Source: JBDIAR01 sp039812545 (GTDB taxonomy: Bacteria > Actinomycetota > Actinomycetes > Actinomycetales > Dermatophilaceae). From it: DNA of 15,599 bases. Location of the stretch: the NCBI GenBank assembly GCA_039812545.1, contig JBDIAR010000077.1, positions 1-15,599 of the forward strand. Reading direction: 5' to 3'. The position numbers were made by a program, and so were the translations under genes. Shown here piece by piece: positions 1 through 5,920 of this stretch; position 1 is the stretch's first letter; each line of letters starts with the position of its first letter. The notes beneath the pieces are model-generated. The model did not search any database. It saw only the letters and a program-made list of their open reading frames with translations, and had not been told where the DNA came from.

Positions 1-96
1 CGCCGCGAGCAGTTCCGTCCGAACGGCCTCGCACCCGCCCGTCAGAGACTCGACCGAACCGGCGGGTTCGGCGAGGCGGGGCGGGCTGTCTGGCAT
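1..96 (-). CDS. 5' end of an unidentified leftward gene (partial)
   Basis: An open frame runs leftward from an ATG at 96 to the window edge without a stop, giving 32 residues beginning MPDSPPRLAEPAGS. About 26 of 32 codons end in G or C, as in the other genes here. A promoter-like pair lies just upstream on the minus strand: TTGCGT (126-131), a 17-bp spacer, and TATTCT (103-108). The -10 box ends 6 nt before the ATG, which fits a leaderless transcript, and no Shine-Dalgarno sequence is visible. I do not recognise the product from this fragment. The frame could be chance, since stops are rare at this G+C content. Confidence 0.45.
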   Translation of the reverse strand, partial: MPDSPPRLAEPAGSVESLTGGCEAVRTELLAA

Positions 97-424
97 ACCG
101 ACAGAATATCGTAACTCTGATCGACACGCAAGTCCACAAACGACGAAACCTCATGCACCCCAACGAACCCGACGGACAGAGCGACCCAGTCAATTCCTAC
201 CAAGGAGCACCGACACAGCCCGTTTCAGGCGCCGAAATCGCCGTCTTGACCCGCGTTGCATCCCCTCTCGCTGAGCGAGCGATCAAACTCAGGACTCGCG
301 GGGGTATCGGCGGGCGGTTCGGTTCGTGGTCGCACTCCCCCGCCTGGTAAGGTCAACCCTCGCGGCCCAGGGGCGATTCGAAGCCCCGCAGCCGTGACCG
401 ACTCGCCGGTTCTGCCGGGATTCG
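97..424. other. gene-poor stretch before tRNA-Arg
   Basis: I see no convincing gene in these 328 bases. Short open frames exist on both strands but have no ribosome-binding site and no recognisable protein. The left part holds the promoter-like elements of the leftward partial gene. At 370-387 a hairpin-like sequence has arms GGGGC and GCCCC around an 8-nt loop. TAAGGT at 348-353 could be a -10 box for the tRNA, but I found no well-spaced -35 box. Confidence 0.4.
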
Positions 425-496
425 GCCCCCGTAGCTCAGGGGATAGAGCACCGCCCTCCGGAGGCGGGGGCGCAGGTTCGAATCCTGCCGGGGGCA
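425..496 (+). tRNA. tRNA-Arg (anticodon CCG)
   Basis: The cloverleaf can be drawn directly. The acceptor stem GCCCCCG (425-431) pairs perfectly with CGGGGGC (489-495), with discriminator A at 496. The anticodon stem CCGCC (451-455) pairs with GGCGG (463-467), and the loop CTCCGGA places the anticodon CCG at 458-460, reading the arginine codon CGG. The T stem GCAGG (472-476) pairs with CCTGC (484-488) around loop TTCGAAT. The next bases are CCCA rather than CCA, so the 3' CCA is not encoded and would have to be added after transcription. Confidence 0.97.
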
Positions 497-671
497 CCCA
501 TCCACAAGCCTGTGACCTGCGGAAACTCCGCCGCCCACCCGCATGCCTGCAACTCCCAGCCCCATCCGTGCAACAGCCGGACCTCGCTTTGCCGAACCAC
601 CGGCCCGTCGTCCAGACCCGCTGAGGCCTGCTCCGTGACGAACCTCTCGCGATCACGAACGGCGGCGCATA

Positions 672-720
672 TTGGCGATTGTCGATGGGTAGACCTACTC
701 TGAAATCGAGATTCATCGAT
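672..720 (+). promoter_or_regulatory. candidate promoter and operator of the permease unit
   Basis: TTGGCG (672-677) and TACTCT (696-701), separated by 18 bp, resemble a housekeeping sigma promoter. Inverted repeats sit in the spacer and near the expected transcription start: GTAG/CTAC around AC within 689-698, and ATCGA (705-709) with TCGAT (716-720) separated by 6 nt. A further TCGAT lies at 682-686. This arrangement suits a repressor such as an ArsR-family metalloregulator, but no regulator gene lies next to it, so the binding protein is unknown. Confidence 0.4.
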
Positions 721-741
721 ACGCGAGGGAGGGTGAGGCGG

Positions 742-1794
742 ATGGCGACCCGGCTCGGCACGGAGCAGCACTCCCCGCGGCAGGCCCGGCGCCATGCGGG
801 CGCCCTGGTTGCGGTGGCTGTGCTCTGGTCAGCCGCGTACTGGGTGAACGAGAACCTGTGGACCTGGCTGTTCACGACCCTGGGGTGGGATACCGCACAA
901 CGAATTCCGGGTGCGACGCACTTCTTCCTCTACGACACGGCCAAGGTCCTGCTGCTGCTGGTGGGGATGATCTTCCTCATCGGGATGCTCCGCACGACAA
1001 TCCGCCCCGAAACCGTCCGGGGCTATCTCCACGACAAACCCCTGCCCGTCGCCCTCGGCCTGGCGGCCGTCTTCGGCGCGATCACGCCGTTCTGCTCGTG
1101 CTCCTCGATCCCACTGTTCATCGGGTTTGTCGCGGCGGGAATCCCCCTGTCGGTCACCCTCACCTTCCTGATCGCCTCCCCGCTGGTCAACGAGGTCGCC
1201 GTCGTCATGCTCGGCCAGTCCTTCGGGTGGGGCATCACCACCGCGTATGTCGCCTCCGGCCTCGGATTGGCAATGCTGCTCGGCGCCACCTTTTCTCGAT
1301 TCGACCTCGACGACCAGGTGGCCGACTTCGTCCGCGCCACGCCGACCGCGCAACTGCAGGCACAGGCCGCCCGTCCCACCCTCGCCGAGCGGATCCACGC
1401 CGCCCGCGAGGAGACGTCAGAGATCGTGGGCCGGGTATGGAAGTGGATCATCGTCGGAGTCGGCATCGGCGCCCTGATCCACGGCTGGGTTCCCACCGAA
1501 CTGCTCGCCACGTATGCCGGCCCGGACAATCCCCTCGCGGTCCCGATCGTCACCGCGATGGGAGTACCGCTGTACTCCAACGCCGCCGGCGTCATCCCCA
1601 TCGCCCAGGCACTGTGGGCAAAAGGTATGGCCACCGGGACCGTCCTGTCGTTCATGATGGCCACGGTGGCACTGTCTCTCCCCGAATTCATCCTCCTGAA
1701 GCAGGTCCTCAAGACCCGTCTTCTGGCGCTCTACTTCGGCTCCGTCACCCTCGGCATCATCGCCATCGGCCTGGCCTTCAACGTCCTCTTCTAA
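742..1794 (+). CDS. COG0701 / ArsP-like membrane permease
   Basis: A 350-residue polytopic inner-membrane protein of the permease family that includes YraQ and the organoarsenical exporter ArsP. The family signature is clear: TPFCSCSSIPLFIGF at about 115-129, followed by an SPLVNEVAVVM segment. The second half repeats the pattern with MGVPLYSNAAGVIPIA and LSLPEFILL, as expected for a two-repeat fold. About eight hydrophobic segments are visible. ATG 742 is preferred to an in-frame TTG at 679 because GAGGGAGGG (725-733) lies at a good distance upstream and the extra 21 residues would overlap the promoter. The Cys pair in CSCS could bind a thiol-reactive metal or metalloid. The substrate cannot be read from sequence. 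The thioredoxin-like gene begins 23 nt after the stop, so the two form an operon. Confidence 0.88.
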   Translation: MATRLGTEQHSPRQARRHAGALVAVAVLWSAAYWVNENLWTWLFTTLGWDTAQRIPGATHFFLYDTAKVLLLLVGMIFLIGMLRTTIRPETVRGYLHDKPLPVALGLAAVFGAITPFCSCSSIPLFIGFVAAGIPLSVTLTFLIASPLVNEVAVVMLGQSFGWGITTAYVASGLGLAMLLGATFSRFDLDDQVADFVRATPTAQLQAQAARPTLAERIHAAREETSEIVGRVWKWIIVGVGIGALIHGWVPTELLATYAGPDNPLAVPIVTAMGVPLYSNAAGVIPIAQALWAKGMATGTVLSFMMATVALSLPEFILLKQVLKTRLLALYFGSVTLGIIAIGLAFNVLF

Positions 1795-1817
1795 CCACGC
1801 ACCAACAAGGAGTGACC

Positions 1818-2051
1818 GTGCACATCAAGATCCTCGGCCCCGGATGCCGCAACTGCATCACCCTTGAGAAGGAGACGCGGGCCGCGGTCGATCAACTCGG
1901 CATCGACGCCACCATCGAGAAGGTCACCGCCTACCCCGACATCGCCGCCTATGGGGTCATGTCCACCCCCGGCCTGGTCATCGACGACAAGGTCGTCGTC
2001 AGCGGCCGGGTCCCCAAGCGCTGCGAAATCGCCGCCCTGCTGACCGGCTGA
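1818..2051 (+). CDS. small thioredoxin-like CxxC protein
   Basis: A 77-residue protein of the thioredoxin-fold 'redox-active disulfide' family that is often encoded beside COG0701 permeases. It has the CxxC motif CRNC at residues 10-13 right after the first strand (MHIKILGPG), and the cis-proline motif STPGLVID with Pro51. A third Cys lies at 69. It has no signal peptide, so it is cytoplasmic. The GTG start at 1818 is supported by AAGGAG (1807-1812) five bases upstream; reading farther upstream would run into the permease gene. It probably passes electrons or a thiol-bound ligand to the permease or to a metalloid substrate, inferred from pairing and motif. Confidence 0.87.
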   Translation: MHIKILGPGCRNCITLEKETRAAVDQLGIDATIEKVTAYPDIAAYGVMSTPGLVIDDKVVVSGRVPKRCEIAALLTG

Positions 2052-2052
2052 G

Positions 2053-2105
2053 CCCCTGTCCCGGGGGTGGGGCGAAACGCGTTGGGGGCCAGGCGCGCCC
2101 AACGC
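2053..2105. terminator. candidate terminator hairpins between convergent units
   Basis: Just after the thioredoxin-like stop, CCCC (2053-2056) and GGGG (2063-2066) can form a small hairpin. A stronger one follows: GCGTTGGG (2079-2086) pairs perfectly with CCCAACGC (2098-2105) around an 11-nt loop. There is no U-rich tail, which is common for actinobacterial terminators. It could serve both the rightward permease unit and the leftward ABC operon. Confidence 0.5.
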
Positions 2106-2139
2106 AGTCAATACCGTGATCAAGAGTCGCGGGACGAAT

Positions 2140-2177
2140 CGCCGCACCCCACGCGGCACCCGCCGCCGCACCCCACG
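2140..2177. repeat. 14-bp direct repeat downstream of the ABC operon
   Basis: CGCCGCACCCCACG occurs at 2140-2153 and again at 2164-2177, a 24-bp period, in the non-coding region just past the leftward permease stop. I recognise no known element. It may be chance in C-rich sequence or part of a 3' RNA structure. Confidence 0.55.
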
Positions 2178-2193
2178 TCGCCCCCCGGCGGCC

Positions 2194-2901
2194 CTACTCC
2201 CCGCCGGACATCGAGAACGACCGCAGCCGGTCCCCGGTCAGCCACAGCGCCACCGCCAGCAACACCACCGAGGCCACCACGGCATACGTCAGACCGAGCC
2301 CGGGGCTGGGCACCATCGAGGACACCGACGAACCCACCTCCTGCCCCCAGGACCGGATCGTCACCCATCGGACCCCGCGCAGCAGCCCGCCGAGCATTCC
2401 CTCCCAGAAGACCGTGAACAGCAGCCCGAGCACCACGGCATACCGAACCCACGCCCCCAGCGCGAGGAAGAGCGCGGCGTACCCGGTCCCGGCGACGAGC
2501 CCCGCCACCAGCCACCCGACCGCCCGCGCCGGGCGCCCGGGATCGAGGATCAGCCCGGTGACGAGCAGCGGCACCGCACCCAACAGCCAGGTCGCGAGAA
2601 CGGCGGCGACGTACTTGCTGACCCCGACGGCATACCGACTGACCGGCGTGGCGAGCAGATACACGATCGAGCCGTCCTCGATCTCCGGCCCGAGCACGGA
2701 GTTCGCGCAGATCAACGCCACCAGCGGCAGCACCACGGTGAACCCCAGCCCGCCGACCAACGCATAGCCGCTGGAACCCTGCCCGACGACGGAGACCAGC
2801 ACGGCGATCACGATGACCAACACCGGCATGGCGGCGATCACCAGGGTGCGTCGACGACCCAACAACCCGCGCAACGCCAGCGACAAGATCGTGCCGTTCA
2901 T
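2194..2901 (-). CDS. ABC-2 type exporter permease (last gene of operon)
   Basis: A 235-residue membrane protein with about six hydrophobic helices and a short cytoplasmic N terminus (MNGTILSLALRGLLGRRRTL), a layout typical of ABC-2 family permeases. Segments such as MPVLVIVIAVLVSVVG and the cytoplasmic stretch EDGSIVYLLATPVSRYAVG fit the family, where the membrane-proximal 'tantrum' loop carries a similar (E)DGT..YLL motif. Its ATG overlaps the stop of the upstream ATPase gene in an ATGA (2898-2901), and GGGAGG lies 6 nt upstream. It should pair with the ATPase encoded just before it. The substrate is unknown. Confidence 0.87.
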   Translation of the reverse strand: MNGTILSLALRGLLGRRRTLVIAAMPVLVIVIAVLVSVVGQGSSGYALVGGLGFTVVLPLVALICANSVLGPEIEDGSIVYLLATPVSRYAVGVSKYVAAVLATWLLGAVPLLVTGLILDPGRPARAVGWLVAGLVAGTGYAALFLALGAWVRYAVVLGLLFTVFWEGMLGGLLRGVRWVTIRSWGQEVGSSVSSMVPSPGLGLTYAVVASVVLLAVALWLTGDRLRSFSMSGGE

Positions 2902-3821
2902 CGCCGACCTCCCCCCACCAGATAGGCGAACACGCTCTCCAGGGATTCGTCGGACGGCACGAGTTCCTCCACCCGTATGCCGGCAGCCCTGGCCAGGACC
3001 GGCAGCCGGTGCGCGAAGGTGCCGAAGTCGGCCACCGCGACGTCGACTCCGTTGCGGGGTCGCAGGTTGACGCCGAGCACGGAGGGTTCGGCGATGAGCA
3101 GGGAAGCCAGGTCGCGGTCGGCCGAGCTGCGCAGGACGTACTGCACCGGCCGGTCGGTCATCAGCCGCCGGATCGCCCCGAAGTCACCCGACGCGGCGTG
3201 CCGCCCGGACACGAGCACCTCGATGTGCCGGGCGAGTTGCTCGACCTCTTCGAGGATGTGCGAACTGAACAGCACCGTCCGCCCCTGAGCCCCCATCTCG
3301 CGAAGCAGCGCCATCAGGTGCAGCCGCTGCCGAGGATCGACTCCGTTGAACGGCTCGTCCAACACCAACACCGCGGGGTCGTGGACGAGTGCGGCCGCCA
3401 GTTTGGCGCGCTGGCGCATCCCCTTGGAGTAGGTCGCGATCTTGCGATCGGCCGGCTCGACGAGATCGACGGTCGTCAACGCGCGCTCGGTGGCCGCGCC
3501 CGGATCGGGCAGCCCGTGCAACTGCGCGCGGGCCCGGACGAACTGGCGCGCGGAGAGGTACTCGAACGAGATCTCCGCCTCCGGGACGAGCCCCAACGTC
3601 CGGTAGATCTCGGTCGACCGCCACGTCGGCCGCCCGTCCAGGGACACGGTCCCCGCCGACGGCGCCAAGAACCCGGCCATCATCGCGATCAAGGTGGTCT
3701 TGCCGGCGCCGTTCGGGCCCAGCAGACCGGTGATCCCGGGTCCGATCGTCATCGTCACCCCGTTGACCGCGACGATATTGCGGTACCACCGCGACACGTC
3801 CTGAATCTCGATCGTGCTCAT
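2898..3821 (-). CDS. ABC transporter ATP-binding protein (second of operon)
   Basis: A 307-residue cytoplasmic ATPase of an ABC-2 exporter. It has Walker A GPNGAGKT at residues 35-42, a signature loop of the YSKGMRQR type in place of LSGGQ, Walker B VLVLDEP followed by the D-loop, and the H-loop Ser-Ser-His in VLFSSHILEE. The C-terminal 90 residues form the extra domain common in this class. The ATG at 3821 is chosen because the family N terminus (MSTIEIQDVSRWY) begins there, AAGGTGG lies upstream, and the start overlaps the preceding permease stop as ATGA. The frame stays open farther upstream, but that extension is antisense-like Arg-rich sequence overlapping the permease gene. Confidence 0.93.
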   Translation of the reverse strand: MSTIEIQDVSRWYRNIVAVNGVTMTIGPGITGLLGPNGAGKTTLIAMMAGFLAPSAGTVSLDGRPTWRSTEIYRTLGLVPEAEISFEYLSARQFVRARAQLHGLPDPGAATERALTTVDLVEPADRKIATYSKGMRQRAKLAAALVHDPAVLVLDEPFNGVDPRQRLHLMALLREMGAQGRTVLFSSHILEEVEQLARHIEVLVSGRHAASGDFGAIRRLMTDRPVQYVLRSSADRDLASLLIAEPSVLGVNLRPRNGVDVAVADFGTFAHRLPVLARAAGIRVEELVPSDESLESVFAYLVGGGRR

Positions 3822-4726
3822 CGCCCGGCCACCTTGCGCATCCGCCAGATGGAGGCGGCGGCGCCGACGGCGGCGAACAGCAAGAGCCCGCCGACGTATG
3901 CCAGTCGCATCCCGAGTCCTGCTGGTGCTGTTGACATTTGGCTGGCACCCGCGATGGCCGCACAGCCGCGGTACAGCGAATAGGGCGAGGCCAGGCCGAT
4001 GAGGTCGGCGCCGACGGCGCTGCCCGAATCGCGCGCCAGCGCACCGACTCCGGCGACCACGCCGTCCAGCACCAGCAGCACCGCGATGATGGCCAGCACG
4101 GCGAACCCGCGACGCACCGAGAAGGCCGACACCGCCCCGGCCACCCCTGTGATCGCCAAGCCCAACAGGGCACTCAACCCCATCGCGACGAGCAACTCCT
4201 TGGTCTGCTGTCCCGCGTCGAGTTCGCCGAGCAGAGCACCGACATACAGCACGATCATCGGCACCCACATGAAGATCAGCACGCCCGCCAGCAGCGACCC
4301 CAGGCGGGCCAGCGCGTATGCCACCGGTCCCGTCGGGCGGGCGAAGTACAACGCCACGACGCCGCACCGCTGGTCGGCGGAGAACAGCAGCGGCGCCTGC
4401 ATCGCCGCGAACAGGCTGATCATCAGTTGGAGTTGCGCGGGGAAATCGGCGTAGCTGAGCGGCAATTCGCGCAGACTCGTGAACACGAGCACGGCAACCA
4501 TCACCAGGGCCGGTACGACGCAAACCGCCAACAACCCGAACGGCCGGATCTTGGCTTTCGCCGGTCGGCCGAACCCGAACAGCGTGCCCAAGCCCGATCG
4601 GAACAGCGCGAGCAGGATCCGGCCGGGGCCCTGGCGCGGGCCGGCGTAGCCGCGATAACCCAAGTCGTGGATCACGCCGCCCGGCGCGGGACTGCGCGCC
4701 GGCATCGCGGCGTCCGGAATCGTCAC
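3818..4726 (-). CDS. ABC exporter permease (first of operon)
   Basis: A 302-residue membrane protein with roughly six hydrophobic helices. Before the first helix is a cytoplasmic segment (HDLGYRGYAGPRQGP, about residues 20-34) that I associate with a subgroup of ABC-2 permeases co-encoded with such ATPases. The GTG start at 4726 overlaps the previous gene's stop (GTGA, 4723-4726), and GGAGGTGA lies 6-9 nt upstream. An in-frame ATG seven codons in is a weaker alternative. It probably forms a complex with the ATPase encoded immediately upstream, downstream, or both. No substrate-specific feature is visible. Confidence 0.85.
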   Translation of the reverse strand: MTIPDAAMPARSPAPGGVIHDLGYRGYAGPRQGPGRILLALFRSGLGTLFGFGRPAKAKIRPFGLLAVCVVPALVMVAVLVFTSLRELPLSYADFPAQLQLMISLFAAMQAPLLFSADQRCGVVALYFARPTGPVAYALARLGSLLAGVLIFMWVPMIVLYVGALLGELDAGQQTKELLVAMGLSALLGLAITGVAGAVSAFSVRRGFAVLAIIAVLLVLDGVVAGVGALARDSGSAVGADLIGLASPYSLYRGCAAIAGASQMSTAPAGLGMRLAYVGGLLLFAAVGAAASIWRMRKVAGR

Positions 4727-5802
4727 GACCGATCACCTCCGGACGACGACGGGTACGGCGGGACCGACGGGGACGACGAGACCGACGGGGGCGTCGGCGA
4801 CGGGGTCGTCGGCGCCGGGAGCGCAGCGGGAGGTCCGGACGGTGGTGGCATGGCGAAAACGTCCTCGATCCGGTGGTGGCCCTGCGTGATCCGCACCAGA
4901 CCGACACCCAGGTCGGCGGCGGTGTCCCGAACGAGGTCGCACAGCGCCCCCAACTGGTCAGGTCCGGTGGGCGACAGTTCGAGCAACGCCCCGCGCGGCT
5001 GACAGGTCGCGCCCGCTGCGGCGAGCGCCACGGCCACCCGCTCCTGGGCGCGCTCCCCCAGGACCTCGACCAGCAGGGTCCCGGTGCTGCGCGTGAACGA
5101 CGAGGTCTCGGACGCCTGCAGCAACCGCCCGGCGTCCAAGATGACGACGTTGTCGCTCACCCGCTCGAGTTCGCCGAGCAGGTGAGAGGTGATGACGACC
5201 GGTATGCCGAAGTCGGCGCCGATGCGGTGCACCAGGTCGAGCATGTCGTCCCGAGCCGCCGGGTCCAGGCCGTTGGTCGGCTCGTCGAGGAAGATCAACC
5301 GGGGGTCGTGGACGATGGCCTGCGCCAACTTGGCCCGCTGCTTCATCCCGGTGGAATAGCCACCCATCGGCCGGTACCGCTCCTCGGCCAGACCCACATG
5401 GCGCAGGGCCTCGGCCGCCCGCTCGCGGGCCGCGACCCTGGGCAGTCCCGACATCTGCGCCATGTGCACGACGAAGTCACTCGCGGACTGCTCCGGCGGC
5501 AGGCAGTCGTGCTCGGGCGAGTACCCGACGTAGGTGCGGATCTCGTCCGCATCCGCCCCCACCGGGTAGCCGAGCACGGTGGCCTGACCGCTCGTCGGGG
5601 AGATCAGTCCCAGGAGCAACTTGATCAGGGTCGACTTGCCGGCACCGTTGGCACCGACCAGCCCGGTGATCCCACCGCCGATCGACAAGGTGAGATCAGC
5701 CACGGCGTGAACGGATCCGTAACTCTTGGACAAGCCAGTCGTGCTGATCACCGGATCGCGCGGTCCGACCGGCGACTTCGTGCCCCCCGAGGCAACCGTC
5801 AT
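4723..5802 (-). CDS. ABC transporter ATP-binding protein with Pro/Ser-rich tail
   Basis: A 359-residue ATPase and first gene of the leftward operon. Walker A GANGAGKS spans residues 50-57. The signature is YSTGMKQR, Walker B is LIFLDEP followed by TNGLDP, and the H-loop is VVITSHLLGEL. The ATPase and its usual C-terminal extension end near residue 315 at RITQGHHRIEDVFAM. The last 40-45 residues are a low-complexity tail of Pro, Ser, Thr, Ala and Gly, with segments such as TTPSPTPPSVSSSPSVPP, which is unusual for this family. The DNA behind it carries an 11-bp repeat. The ATG at 5802 follows AAAGGA. Some 15 residues precede the usual start of the fold. Confidence 0.92.
   Translation of the reverse strand: MTVASGGTKSPVGPRDPVISTTGLSKSYGSVHAVADLTLSIGGGITGLVGANGAGKSTLIKLLLGLISPTSGQATVLGYPVGADADEIRTYVGYSPEHDCLPPEQSASDFVVHMAQMSGLPRVAARERAAEALRHVGLAEERYRPMGGYSTGMKQRAKLAQAIVHDPRLIFLDEPTNGLDPAARDDMLDLVHRIGADFGIPVVITSHLLGELERVSDNVVILDAGRLLQASETSSFTRSTGTLLVEVLGERAQERVAVALAAAGATCQPRGALLELSPTGPDQLGALCDLVRDTAADLGVGLVRITQGHHRIEDVFAMPPPSGPPAALPAPTTPSPTPPSVSSSPSVPPYPSSSGGDRS
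4762..4790. repeat. 11-bp direct repeat in the ATPase tail
   Basis: GACCGACGGGG occurs at 4762-4772 and 4780-4790, an 18-bp period, inside the part of the ATPase gene that encodes the Pro/Ser-rich tail. The surrounding sequence is a patchwork of GACG and GGCG units, suggesting growth by slippage. Because the period is a multiple of three, copy-number changes would keep the frame. Confidence 0.6.
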
Positions 5803-5862
5803 ACGTCCTTTCTACCCCATGGCGGGGGTCCTCCCGCATTCCCGATCAGCCGGGCGGGTCCG

Positions 5863-5917
5863 TTGATGGTCATCGCGACGCCCCCTACGCTCAGAACTCC
5901 AGGCTCGGAAGGAGGGG
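5863..5917 (+). promoter_or_regulatory. promoter and ribosome-binding site of the dikinase-like gene
   Basis: TTGATG (5863-5868) and TACGCT (5886-5891), with a 17-bp spacer, form a good actinobacterial promoter. A strong Shine-Dalgarno sequence GGAAGGAGGGG (5907-5917) stands 3-7 nt before the GTG at 5921 and decides that start. The same 118-bp gap must hold the leftward ABC operon promoter, for which I found no clear boxes. GCGGG (5822-5826) and CCCGC (5833-5837) form a small inverted repeat near that operon's start. Confidence 0.5.
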
Positions 5918-5920
5918 CGC

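Noticed and set aside
153..350. 65-codon rightward open frame before the tRNA
   Set aside because: It has no ribosome-binding site, no motif and mixed codon use; nothing supports translation.
370..387. Possible remnant of a second tRNA T-arm (GGGGC hairpin with TTCGAA)
   Set aside because: The loop has eight bases, the T-loop consensus does not align with the stem, and no other tRNA arms surround it.
425..500. tRNA-Arg as an attachment site of an integrated element
   Set aside because: I found no second copy of the tRNA 3' end, no integrase and no composition change in the window.
225..875. Leftward open frame (216 codons) across the tRNA and permease start
   Set aside because: It is antisense to the tRNA and the permease N terminus, with no recognisable protein features.
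3822..4907. N-terminal extension of the second ABC ATPase
   Set aside because: The frame is open, but the sequence is Arg-rich and antisense-like, overlaps the permease gene, and the family N terminus with a ribosome-binding site starts at 3821.
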